Below are positions 34,669 to 43,133 of a stretch of 64,000 bases of DNA, one piece after another (the stretch's first letter is position 1; each line of letters opens with the position of its first letter). The stretch lies in the NCBI RefSeq assembly GCF_025252405.1, contig NZ_CP104307.1:3534001-3598000 (forward strand), read 5' to 3'. The position numbers and the translations under genes were made by a program. Below the pieces are notes generated by a model. It searched no databases. It had not been told where the DNA came from and saw only the letters and a program-made list of their open reading frames with translations. The DNA comes from Flavobacterium sp. TR2. GTDB taxonomy: Bacteria > Bacteroidota > Bacteroidia > Flavobacteriales > Flavobacteriaceae.

Positions 34669-34732
34669 AAGTTTTAAATTCCAAAAAAGAAATTCCAAAT
34701 TCCAAAACTAAAACTTCGATGATTTAAAAATA

Positions 34733-34763
34733 AAAAGCCAAAATCTTTTGATCTTGGCTTTTC
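34733..34763. terminator. Bidirectional terminator between MFS and NDH-2 genes
   Basis: AAAAGCCAAAATC pairs with GATCTTGGCTTTT with a 3-4 base loop. It lies between two convergent genes. Confidence 0.85.
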
Positions 34764-34784
34764 TATAAATTGGAATTTAAAACT

Positions 34785-36050
34785 CTAATTTTGCGTCTTT
34801 TTATCTGGTCTGATAATCATTCTGAGAGATTGGTCTTTTGCGAAATACGCAACCATCCAGTTCCAAAATGTGTTTAATCTGTTTCTGTACGTAATCAAAG
34901 AAATTAAATGGATAAACAGCCAGATGATCCAAGCAAAGAAACCTTTAAAATGCCATTTTGGACTTGGCAAATCTACAACTGCTTTTGCTTTTCCGATAAT
35001 TGCCATTGATCCTTTGTCTTTGTAAGCGAATGGTTTAAGAGGTTTATTGGCAACCATGGCTTTAAAATTCTTCGCCAGATTTAAACCTTGCTGAATAGCC
35101 ACCTGTGCAACCTGCGGGTGACCGTCAGGGAAATTTTTATCTCCTGCTAAAATAGCGGTATCTCCAATTGCATAGATATTCTCTACACCCTTTACTTTAT
35201 TAAATTCATCAGTTGCCATACGTCTGCCGCGCCCATAGCTTTCTTTAGGAATTCCTTCGAAAATTCTGGCAGATACTCCTGCAGCCCAAATTAAGTTTTT
35301 GGTTTTAATGGTTTCTCCATTTTCAAAAACTACAGTATCGTCTACATAATCAACTACTTTGGTGTTTAATTTTACTACAACTCCAAGTTTTGTTAGCGCT
35401 TCTAAAGTATCTTTTTGTGAATCTTTGCTCATTGGCGACAAAAGCGCATCACCGCCATCGACTAAATAAACATTGCTGGCAGAGGTGTCTAATTCTGGAT
35501 ATTCTTTCAGCAGAATATTTTTTCTCATTTCAGCAAACATTCCAGAAACTTCCACTCCTGTTGGCCCCCCTCCTGCTACTACAATTGTAAGTAATTTACG
35601 TCTTTTGCGCATATCCTTGCATATGGCAGCTTTTTCAAGGTTTTTAAGCAGTGTATTACGCATTACGATGGCATCATTTAAGGTTTTCATCGGAATAGCG
35701 TTTTTCATCACGTTTTCCATTCCAAAATAGCTCGTTTCAGCTCCAGTGGCAAAAACAAGGTAATCGTATTCTAGTTCTCCGTTGCTTAAAGTGATTTTCT
35801 TTTCAGCAGGAGAAACAGACAATAGTTCGCCTAAACGAAACTGTAGATTTTTTTTACCGGCAAAAAATTTCCTAAAAGGATAGCTGATGCTCGATGGTTC
35901 TAAAAATGCCGTTGCAACCTGATATATAAGTGGAGGGAAAAAGTTATAATTATTCTTGTCTACAAGCGTTACTTGTATTTGAGGCTGATTTACAAGCTCT
36001 TTTGCTAGATTGATTCCTGCAAATCCGCCTCCAATAATGACTATCTTCAT
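34785..36050 (-). CDS. ndh: Type II NADH dehydrogenase (NDH-2)
   Basis: 421 residues. A non-proton-pumping NADH:quinone oxidoreductase bound to the inner face of the membrane. The FAD-binding motif IIGGGFAGINLAKEL is at the N-terminus, the NADH-binding motif VVAGGGPTGVEVSGMFAEM near residue 165, and the second FAD motif NIYAIGDTA near 290. The C-terminal part contains two hydrophobic segments (FKGFFAWIIWLFIHLISLITYRNR), the usual membrane-attachment region. Read alone on the minus strand. Confidence 0.9.
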   Translation of the reverse strand: MKIVIIGGGFAGINLAKELVNQPQIQVTLVDKNNYNFFPPLIYQVATAFLEPSSISYPFRKFFAGKKNLQFRLGELLSVSPAEKKITLSNGELEYDYLVFATGAETSYFGMENVMKNAIPMKTLNDAIVMRNTLLKNLEKAAICKDMRKRRKLLTIVVAGGGPTGVEVSGMFAEMRKNILLKEYPELDTSASNVYLVDGGDALLSPMSKDSQKDTLEALTKLGVVVKLNTKVVDYVDDTVVFENGETIKTKNLIWAAGVSARIFEGIPKESYGRGRRMATDEFNKVKGVENIYAIGDTAILAGDKNFPDGHPQVAQVAIQQGLNLAKNFKAMVANKPLKPFAYKDKGSMAIIGKAKAVVDLPSPKWHFKGFFAWIIWLFIHLISLITYRNRLNTFWNWMVAYFAKDQSLRMIIRPDKKTQN

Positions 36051-36129
36051 ATATATTTAATTAAGGGGATTATAAAATAATTCCTTATAAATATACAACT
36101 TTAATATGCAATGACAATTGTCATATTTA

Positions 36130-37464
36130 TTACTTTTTGAATTTTTTAACGGTTTTATCAACTATATCGATTTTGTTCTGTAGGACATAACTTGCCATTA
36201 ATTTCTCGATTAGTTCGTCTTTAGTCAAATGGTGAAAAATGGTTTTAACCTTAGTTTTTAAATCTCCTGAAAGTTCATGATTTGGTTTTGTTTTAAAGAT
36301 CTGTTTGGCCCATAAAAGCATATTGTTTTCTTCTAGACTCGCAGCTGAAGGTTTTTTAAACTCTGAAAATCTAATTCCCAATTCTCTTTCAAAATCTGCA
36401 ATTTCAAAAACTTCTTCTTGCTGCAAAACAGTTAAAGAAAGTCCTTTTGCCCCCGCCCTTGCAGTTCTTCCGCTTCGGTGAACGTAATTTTCGTAAGTGT
36501 CAGGAAGATGGTAATTAATCACATATGAGATTTCTTTTACGTCAATTCCTCTTGCCGCCAGATCGGTTGCAACCAGAATATTGATGTGCCCTTCACGAAA
36601 CTGCTCCATGATTCTATCACGAATTCCCTGTGTCAAACTTCCATGAAGCGCACCCGATGAGAACTTATTTATCGCCAGATTTTTAGCTAATTTATTCACA
36701 GCAGCTTTTGTTTTGCAGAAGATAATTCCACGTTCTCCGTCTCTAGAATTTAAAAAATGCATTAAAACTTCCAGTTTTTCAATAGGATCCACCACAATAT
36801 ATTCGTGGTCAATTCCTTCGTTTCCAACTGTTTCCATGCTGGCGCTTATCTGAACTACATTTTTATGTAAATAATTCTGTATCAGCTGTTTGATCGTTCC
36901 AGGGAGCGTTGCCGAAAATAATAAAGTGCGGTGTTTTTTAGGCAGTTCGGCAACAATTTCATCTAAGCTTTCTTTTAGTATTGCCACCATTTCGTCAGCT
37001 TCGTCTAAAACTAAATAATCCGTCTGCTTCAAATCGATCGCTTTGCGCTGAATCAAATCAATTAAACGTCCCGGAGTTGCCACAACGATTTGAGCGCCTT
37101 CTTTCAATCGCTCTATTTGAGGTTTTATTGGAGTTCCTCCACAAATTTGAGCGATAGATATATTAGGAATATATTTTGAAAAACTTTCTAAGTTTCTAAA
37201 AATCTGCTGTCCCAATTCTCTTGTTGGCACTAGAACTACAGCTTGAACGGCATTCGATTCTGTGTTTGCCAATTGAAGCAGCGGGAGTCCAAAAGCGGCA
37301 GTTTTTCCTGTTCCTGTTTTAGCTAAACCTACAATATCATGGGTTTCGCCCAAAAATAACGGAATTGTTTTCTGCTGAATTTCTGTTGGTTCAACAATAT
37401 TTAATTCGCTTAAAGCCTTTAAAATTGGTGCTGAAATTCCTAATGTTGAGAATGGTTGAGACAT
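36130..37464 (-). CDS. DEAD-box RNA helicase
   Basis: 444 residues. All core motifs are present: Q motif (TEIQQKTIP), motif I (AKTGTGKT), Ib (TPGR), II (DEAD in VLDEADEM), III (SAT), V (ATDLAARGID) and VI (HRSGRTARAG). There is no long C-terminal RNA-binding extension, so it resembles general RhlE/CsdA-like core helicases for ribosome assembly or RNA turnover. It is one of two helicase genes in the same direction, separated by a strong terminator. Confidence 0.95.
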   Translation of the reverse strand: MSQPFSTLGISAPILKALSELNIVEPTEIQQKTIPLFLGETHDIVGLAKTGTGKTAAFGLPLLQLANTESNAVQAVVLVPTRELGQQIFRNLESFSKYIPNISIAQICGGTPIKPQIERLKEGAQIVVATPGRLIDLIQRKAIDLKQTDYLVLDEADEMVAILKESLDEIVAELPKKHRTLLFSATLPGTIKQLIQNYLHKNVVQISASMETVGNEGIDHEYIVVDPIEKLEVLMHFLNSRDGERGIIFCKTKAAVNKLAKNLAINKFSSGALHGSLTQGIRDRIMEQFREGHINILVATDLAARGIDVKEISYVINYHLPDTYENYVHRSGRTARAGAKGLSLTVLQQEEVFEIADFERELGIRFSEFKKPSAASLEENNMLLWAKQIFKTKPNHELSGDLKTKVKTIFHHLTKDELIEKLMASYVLQNKIDIVDKTVKKFKK

Positions 37465-37548
37465 GATTTTTTAATTTTAGATTTTTGACTTTAGATTTTT
37501 GATTTTGCCAAAATCTTTTAAAGATTTTATTTCTCCTTAAAATTATTG

Positions 37549-37600
37549 AACCATTAATATATTTAGAGTTGCTTCTAAATATATTAATGGTTTATTTTAT
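37549..37600 (-). terminator. Very stable terminator between the two helicase genes
   Basis: A perfect 19-bp stem (37549-37567 with 37574-37592) with a 6-base loop and flanking A/T runs. On the minus strand it follows the 37660 gene, so the downstream DEAD-box gene has its own promoter. Confidence 0.9.
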
Positions 37601-37659
37601 TTAAAGTTCTGTAAAGGAACTTTATGGCTTTTAAACTTTAGACTTTCAGACTAAATTTA

Positions 37660-39195
37660 TCAATCTGGTTCGTTCATGATTTTTTCACGATACTTTTTAC
37701 CAATCAATAAAGTTAATCTTTGTTTGTAATCGTCCACCAGCCATTCGCGGTAGTTTTTACTGCATTGGCTTAAACATTTAGAATAACGTTTAATACGGTC
37801 TTCGATATCATCTTCTAGTTCTTTAGCCAGCATTTTTGCTTCCTGCAGCGTTTCTGTATTGTCTACACACATCGAAGCGTGCTGATCTAGAGATTTATCT
37901 AAAACGACTTTAGAACGAAGATTTTGTTTAATGATTAATTTGTGCTCTTCATCTACATCAAAACCTACATCGGCTGTTTTGCTGAATTTTGCTCGCAATT
38001 CTGGCGGCATACTGTATTTAAAGAACATTTCAATTTCATGGTCGTCACGCAGATTTTCCAAGTAAAACTCTGGCGATTTAAAAATATGCTGCCAGTTTAC
38101 AGGATCGCTCCATAAACCAAAACGGGCCGCATTGTTTCCTAAATCAATAACTGTAAACTCATCTTTTCCAGGCAATTTACGAGAACCTCGGCCAATCATT
38201 TGGAAATACAATGTCAGAGATTTTGTTGCTCTGTTCAAAATGATCGTTTCTACAGTCGGCTCATCAAAACCAGTTGTTAAAATTCCGACAGAAGTCAAAA
38301 TTGCATCCGGAGTCTTTTTAAACCATTGCAAAATGTCTTTACGCTCTTCAGAACTGCTTGTATTATCTAAGTGTCTAATATCGTAACCTGCTTCTCTAAA
38401 AGTTTCATATACATATAAAGAAGTATGGATACCGTTATTAAAAATCAATGTTTTCTTTCCTAGAGAACGTTCTGTGTACGCATGAAGCAGTTTCTCCTGC
38501 ATCAAAGTATTCGTATATAAATCGTCTGAAGATTTTACGGTATAATCACCGTTGATACCTACTTTCAGCGAAGTCAATCCAACATCGTAGCTATAAGTCG
38601 TTGCTCTAGCCAAAAATCCTTTATCAATCAATGAACCAATAGTGTCGCCAACAATAAGTTCGTGGTAGCTTTGGTGCATTGGCAATTTAATATTAGAACT
38701 CAAAGGCGTTGCCGTTACTCCAAGAATAAAAGCATTTTTAAATGAGTTTAATAATTTTCTAAATGAGTTGTAGTGTGCCTCATCAATAATAACTAAACCA
38801 ATATTGTCCAGATGAAGCTTTTCATCATTAATACGGTTTTTTAATGTTTCAACCATTGCCACAAAACAAGAAAAATCATTTTGATCCGGCAATTCTTTTA
38901 CTTTACTATTGATTATTTTGTTTGTAACGCCAAAACCTGTCAGCATTTTTGAAGTTTGCTTGCAAAGTTCGATACGGTGCGTTAAAACAACCACTTTTTT
39001 GTCATTATTAGACAAATAGCGGCGAACGATTTCAGAAAATATTACTGTTTTTCCTCCCCCTGTCGGAAGCTGATACAGTAAATGGTGTTTTGGAGGAGCA
39101 TTATCTAAACGGTCAAAAATGGCATCAATATCGCCTTTTTGGTATGCATACAGTTCTTTTTTATCTTCTCTTTGTATTTCTAAAGTTTGAGACAT
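37660..39195 (-). CDS. Superfamily II DNA/RNA helicase (DEAH, RadD-like)
   Basis: 511 residues. Motif I is LPTGGGKTVIFSEIV, motif II DEAH (VIIDEAHYNSF), motif III VTATPL, and motif VI QMIGRGSR, followed by a helical C-terminal part with a few cysteines (SMCVDN, YSKCLSQCSK). This is the ResIII/HELICc layout of RadD or Ssl2-like helicases. In E. coli RadD helps recombinational repair; that function is only suggested here. Stand-alone; no restriction-modification genes are near. Confidence 0.9.
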   Translation of the reverse strand: MSQTLEIQREDKKELYAYQKGDIDAIFDRLDNAPPKHHLLYQLPTGGGKTVIFSEIVRRYLSNNDKKVVVLTHRIELCKQTSKMLTGFGVTNKIINSKVKELPDQNDFSCFVAMVETLKNRINDEKLHLDNIGLVIIDEAHYNSFRKLLNSFKNAFILGVTATPLSSNIKLPMHQSYHELIVGDTIGSLIDKGFLARATTYSYDVGLTSLKVGINGDYTVKSSDDLYTNTLMQEKLLHAYTERSLGKKTLIFNNGIHTSLYVYETFREAGYDIRHLDNTSSSEERKDILQWFKKTPDAILTSVGILTTGFDEPTVETIILNRATKSLTLYFQMIGRGSRKLPGKDEFTVIDLGNNAARFGLWSDPVNWQHIFKSPEFYLENLRDDHEIEMFFKYSMPPELRAKFSKTADVGFDVDEEHKLIIKQNLRSKVVLDKSLDQHASMCVDNTETLQEAKMLAKELEDDIEDRIKRYSKCLSQCSKNYREWLVDDYKQRLTLLIGKKYREKIMNEPD

Positions 39196-39305
39196 TGTTT
39201 ATTTTTGGATTTTTGCAAAAATACATCGAAAAAACAGTTATTCATCTTCTTTTAACCTAAAATAAATATTTTTTTTTGAATAAAGATTTTTTATGAGAAA
39301 GGCAT

Positions 39306-39839
39306 TTAGTAGCCGATTTTCTCTAAAATGGCCTCAAAATCGTACTTATTTTTCCATTTTTGCGCTAAAGTTTCCTCCTGAATTGCATTAATTCGCAATT
39401 TAAAATCATTAAAAATTCCATTAGAGACAATAAAATTTACCGCCTGTTCAAAAGAATTGAAGATGCTTTTGTAGAATAATTCCTGCTTGATGAAATTTTG
39501 CGAAGAAAACGTTTGCGCAATTTCTATATTGTAAAGCATAATATCGGCAACAACATATGAGTCTACGCCCAACATCATAAAATGTTTGATTAATTTTTGA
39601 GCAACCGATCTTCGCATTTTGGCTTTTGGACGCCATTTTGCTCCAGGTTTTTTGATCGGGAAATATTCGTGCGAGATTTTGACTTTTGCTTCCTGAAGCA
39701 ATTTGTCTTCTTTTGGGTTAAAAACAAAGTCATAATATACTTTTACAGGAGCAAATTTCTCGTACAATTCTATCAATTGTTCCTCCAATTGCTCTTTGGT
39801 TAATTCGCCTAAATATTTTTTTAAATCTCTTTTACTCAT
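39306..39839 (-). CDS. DUF6155-like hypothetical protein
   Basis: 177 residues from the ATG at 39839 (MSKRDLKKYLGELTKEQLEEQ); an upstream TTG at 39845 is less likely. Helical, cytoplasmic, charged. The start and the segment VKVYYDFVFNPKEDKLLQEAKVKISHEYFP match what I remember as DUF6155, a family with no assigned function. It lies upstream of the RadD-like helicase on the same strand but about 110 bases away. Confidence 0.7.
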   Translation of the reverse strand: MSKRDLKKYLGELTKEQLEEQLIELYEKFAPVKVYYDFVFNPKEDKLLQEAKVKISHEYFPIKKPGAKWRPKAKMRRSVAQKLIKHFMMLGVDSYVVADIMLYNIEIAQTFSSQNFIKQELFYKSIFNSFEQAVNFIVSNGIFNDFKLRINAIQEETLAQKWKNKYDFEAILEKIGY

Positions 39840-39943
39840 TCTCAAAACTTAAGGTTACAAAAGTAAATTACTTTCCTTATAAATATCCGAAAAACCAACG
39901 ATAATCCGTAATTTTGCCCCAATAAAACTTAAAAAATATATAC

Positions 39944-40237
39944 ATGCTCAAGATTTTCAAAGTTACTGCCATTTTAGAGGGGATCTCTTATTTAGTGTTA
40001 TTTGCTAATATGTTGATTATCAAAAATAATAATCCTGAACTTTATCATACTTTATTGCGTCCGTTAGGAATGACACACGGCGTTTTATTTATCGGATACA
40101 TTCTTTTGGCCTTTTTATTGAAAAAATCAATGAACTGGGATTTAAAAACTTTTGCAATCATTTTAGTTGCTTCTCTTATTCCGTTTGGAACTTTTTATAT
40201 TGAGAAAAAATATCTAGAAACTAAGGCAAATGCATAA
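39944..40237 (+). CDS. DUF3817 small membrane protein
   Basis: 97 residues with three hydrophobic helices. The pattern FKVTAILEGISYLVLF, then PLGMTHGVLFIGYI and LIPFGTFYIEKK, is that of the DUF3817 family. In other bacteria this family appears beside transporters, with unknown role. The stop codon region overlaps the start of the mechanosensitive channel gene by 8 bases, so the two genes are translationally coupled. Confidence 0.85.
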   Translation: MLKIFKVTAILEGISYLVLFANMLIIKNNNPELYHTLLRPLGMTHGVLFIGYILLAFLLKKSMNWDLKTFAIILVASLIPFGTFYIEKKYLETKANA

Positions 40238-41477
40238 GCTTTTGGAGAAAATATTTAATTTTTTATATCCTGTTTTTAGAGATTGGGGAATGAGCCGTAA
40301 TGTGGCGTCTTATACCAGTCTAGTCATTAATATTGCTATTTTGATAGCGCTGGCTTATGTAATTTATTACGCAGCCAAATTTATCTTGGTCACTTTGACT
40401 GCTGTGTTTGCTCAGCGAACCAAAACTAAATTTGACGATTATCTAATTCAGAATAAAACAACTAGATATACCGCCTACCTAATTCCGTTTTTCTTTATCT
40501 ATAAAGCTGTTCCCGTTATTTTGGATAAATACGAGTATTGGGAATCCATGTTTGGAAAAATCGTCGGCATCTACATCGTTCTGCTCGGATTATGGATTGT
40601 TAGAACTATTTTTAATTCGTTGCGCGATTATTTAAAACAAAAACCTGAGTATAGCGACAAACCAATTGACAGTTTTGTTCAGGTTATTATGATTGTGCTC
40701 TGGATTTTTGGCGTTGCCATGATTATTTCGACTTTATTCGGAATCAAAAAAGGCGAACTATTAACTATTCTAGGAACACTTTCGGCAATTATCATCTTAA
40801 TTTTCAGAGATACAATCCTTGGGTTCGTTTCAAGTGTTCAGGTTGCGATAAACGATATGGTTCGAATTGGCGACTGGATTACAATGGATAAATTTGGAGC
40901 TGATGGTGATGTTATCGAAATCAATCTGACCACTGTAAAAGTTCGAAACTTTGACAACACCATTACCACAATTCCGACTTATGCTTTAAGTTCCGATTCC
41001 TTTCAGAACTGGCGCGGAATGCAGAAATCTGATGGGAGGCGTATTAAAAGGCATATTTTGATAAAAAGCAGTACAATTCGTTTTTTAAATGATGAAGATT
41101 TGCGCCAATTGCGAAGAGTACAGCTGATAACCTCTTATATTGACAGCCGTCAAGCGGAAATTGACAAGTACAATGACCTTAGAGGAATTGATAAAACGCT
41201 TTCGCTAAATGGCCGAAACATGACCAATTTAGGGTTGTTTAGAAAATACATTATGCAGTATTTGCATGACCATCCGGGATTGAACAAAAATATGCATATT
41301 ATGTGTAGGCAGTTGCAATCAACCGCGCACGGAGTCCCGTTGGAAATTTATGTTTTTTCAAGCGACAAACGCTGGGCAAATTACGAATATATCATGGCCG
41401 ATATTTTTGACCACGTTATGGCATCTGTAAGGTATTTTGATCTTGAAATTTTTGAACTGCCTTCAACGTTAAATTGA
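40230..41477 (+). CDS. MscS-family mechanosensitive channel (YbdG-like)
   Basis: 415 residues, the same length as E. coli YbdG. Four to five membrane helices lead into the pore-lining TM3 region (GELLTILGTLSAIIILIFRDTILGFVSSVQVAIN). The cytosolic MscS beta domain follows: VRIGDWITMDKFGADGDVIEINLTTVKVRNFDNT. A C-terminal alpha/beta cage domain follows. It should open on membrane tension during osmotic downshift. Coupled with the DUF3817 gene by overlap. Confidence 0.93.
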   Translation: MHKLLEKIFNFLYPVFRDWGMSRNVASYTSLVINIAILIALAYVIYYAAKFILVTLTAVFAQRTKTKFDDYLIQNKTTRYTAYLIPFFFIYKAVPVILDKYEYWESMFGKIVGIYIVLLGLWIVRTIFNSLRDYLKQKPEYSDKPIDSFVQVIMIVLWIFGVAMIISTLFGIKKGELLTILGTLSAIIILIFRDTILGFVSSVQVAINDMVRIGDWITMDKFGADGDVIEINLTTVKVRNFDNTITTIPTYALSSDSFQNWRGMQKSDGRRIKRHILIKSSTIRFLNDEDLRQLRRVQLITSYIDSRQAEIDKYNDLRGIDKTLSLNGRNMTNLGLFRKYIMQYLHDHPGLNKNMHIMCRQLQSTAHGVPLEIYVFSSDKRWANYEYIMADIFDHVMASVRYFDLEIFELPSTLN

Positions 41478-41489
41478 TTTTTATTTCAC

Positions 41490-41698
41490 GTTTCAGGTTT
41501 CAAGTTTCAAGTTGAAATAGATTGCGTGTATTTTACCGCAAAGAACGCAAAGTTTTACGCAAAGTTCGCAAAGTTTTTTAGATAAAGCTTTGTGAACTTT
41601 GCGTTTATATTAAGTTTGGCATATAACAAAACCTTGCGTTCTTTGCGTTAAAATACACAAGCCATTCAACCTAAAACCTGAAACCTGAAACTTGAAAC
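41490..41698. repeat. Large nested inverted repeat (CAAAGAACGCAAAG type, flanked by TTTCAAG arms)
   Basis: Outer arms of the TTTCAGGTTTCAAG type (41490-41514 and 41668-41698) enclose arms 41526-41552 and 41632-41658 (GTGTATTTTACCGCAAAG...). These enclose an inner pair, 41558-41573 with 41588-41604 (ACGCAAAGTTCGCAAAG). The whole 210-base insert would fold into one long hairpin between two convergent genes. No transposase is present; it looks like a non-autonomous palindromic element. Confidence 0.8.
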
Positions 41699-41704
41699 AT
41701 TCCT

Positions 41705-42124
41705 TCACTCCTTCTCTATCCTTTCAAAAAGGAACTCTGGATTTTTATATTCAATAGGAACTTCTGGAACGTAGCACGGAAGATTGAAATAGGTTCCGAT
41801 TACGCCTTTACCCAAATAAAGTTTTCCGTCTTTCTTTAAAAGTGCTAAAGGAACTCTTTTCCAAGCGCCTCCAAAAGAAATATAATGATAATCTCCTCGA
41901 AGCGTATCGCCTCTCAAATCGCCTCTGACATCTCCAGAATCTTTTCCGGTTCCGTAATGCGAAATCTCGTAGCGCCCATAAAAACGTTTGTCGTTTATAT
42001 GAATATCTAAAACGGCTGTGTCTTTATTATTTACGGCACGGTACAATTGATGATTGTATTTTTCTTTGTCTTCTTTTGAATTGCAAGAAGCTAACAATAA
42101 GCATAGAAACAGAAAAAATCGCAT
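41705..42124 (-). CDS. Small lipoprotein of unknown function
   Basis: 139 residues with a lipobox (LLASC at about residue 14). The mature domain is beta-rich, DIHINDKRFYGRYEISHYGTGKDSGDVRGDLRGDTLRGDYHY, with repeated G-D-x-x-G strands. This pattern is common in small flavobacterial lipoproteins. It lies beside the large palindrome and has no operon partner. Confidence 0.75.
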   Translation of the reverse strand: MRFFLFLCLLLASCNSKEDKEKYNHQLYRAVNNKDTAVLDIHINDKRFYGRYEISHYGTGKDSGDVRGDLRGDTLRGDYHYISFGGAWKRVPLALLKKDGKLYLGKGVIGTYFNLPCYVPEVPIEYKNPEFLFERIEKE

Positions 42125-42205
42125 AATTTATTTTTAGAAAAACAAAAATAGGTTTTTACTGTGGGATTATTTAGTTAACTTTAAGAAAAACTTTAAACGA
42201 ACATC

Positions 42206-42607
42206 ATGGAAGATAGAGACACTTTTTTAAAAGAATTCAGAGGCGAAACTTTAGGAACCGTAAGCGCTCAATCTTCAGCAGATGAGATCTTTCAAAACCA
42301 AACCATCAGACCTATTTTGAAGCTCCAAAATGACTTATTCATTGCCGTTTTTATCAATTATGTAAACAAAAACAAACCTGATTTTTATTCGTACTCGGTA
42401 GAAAAGAAACTTCAGACAATCGAAAATTCCATTCAAAAAGACATTAAGTTTAGAAATTCGCTAAAAGGAATCGTAATGGCGCTTTTTACAGTCGACGAAT
42501 ACAATACTTATATCCAAAATTCTTCGGACTTAAATAAAAGAATGATGAATTTGCTGATTGATAGATTGAAAAATCAGGTGCAGCTGTTTGAAGTGGAATC
42601 AAACTAA
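42206..42607 (+). CDS. Conserved helical hypothetical protein, 133 aa
   Basis: Helical cytoplasmic protein without signal peptide (MEDRDTFLKEFRGETLGTVSAQ...). Segments FRGETLGTVSAQSSADEIFQNQTIRPIL and FRNSLKGIVMALFTVDEY look like a conserved flavobacterial family with no known function. Followed after 11 bases by another small gene, so probably co-transcribed. Confidence 0.75.
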   Translation: MEDRDTFLKEFRGETLGTVSAQSSADEIFQNQTIRPILKLQNDLFIAVFINYVNKNKPDFYSYSVEKKLQTIENSIQKDIKFRNSLKGIVMALFTVDEYNTYIQNSSDLNKRMMNLLIDRLKNQVQLFEVESN

Positions 42608-42618
42608 TATATTTTTTG

Positions 42619-43092
42619 ATGAAAATTGAACTCGTAGAAAATAAAAAACAAAGTTTGTATGTTTACGAAAATGATATACTATTATTCTACTCGACAATTG
42701 ATTTTAAATGGACAAAAAAGAATATTATAAAGATTTTCGACGATAAAGATGATTTGATTTTGGAAATTGAAATTCTTCAATTGCCCTTTAAATTACAAAA
42801 AATCAAAATTTTATTTCAAAAAACGATAGAAGAAAAAGTAATCAAAGATTTTACTTATGATTATATTTTGTTTAATAAAAATGAAAATTTGAAAAGACAA
42901 AAAGACGACTTTTTTGATTTGAATCAAAATTATTCTTATTCATTAAAGGGAATTAAAATTGCTCAAACAAAACAGAAAATGTGGAATTCTCCACAGAAAA
43001 TCTCTTTGGAAATTAATGATCAATATTTATACTATAAAAATTTAATTATTATTCATATTTTGGTGATGAGAACTGGATTTAATTCAGATTAA
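42619..43092 (+). CDS. Hypothetical protein, possible LURP-one/tubby-like beta protein
   Basis: 157 residues from the ATG at 42619. Short beta strands such as KNIIKIFDDKDDLILEIEILQLPFKLQKIKILFQ suggest a LURP-one-like beta barrel, but this is a weak impression. No signal peptide. Strongly AT-rich with many Lys, Ile and Asn codons. Ends at a bidirectional hairpin with the convergent dehydrogenase gene. Confidence 0.65.
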   Translation: MKIELVENKKQSLYVYENDILLFYSTIDFKWTKKNIIKIFDDKDDLILEIEILQLPFKLQKIKILFQKTIEEKVIKDFTYDYILFNKNENLKRQKDDFFDLNQNYSYSLKGIKIAQTKQKMWNSPQKISLEINDQYLYYKNLIIIHILVMRTGFNSD

Positions 43093-43097
43093 GAAAT

Positions 43098-43129
43098 AAA
43101 AAGCGTTTAAGTTTATTTAAACGCTTTTC
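43098..43129. terminator. Bidirectional terminator before the E1 dehydrogenase gene
   Basis: AAAAGCGTTTAA pairs with TTTAAACGCTTTT around a short loop, giving T-runs on both strands between convergent genes. Confidence 0.88.
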
Positions 43130-43133
43130 TATT

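Noticed and set aside
37660..39195. Type III restriction or defence helicase
   Set aside because: The RadD-like helicase has no nuclease domain and no methyltransferase or other defence gene nearby.
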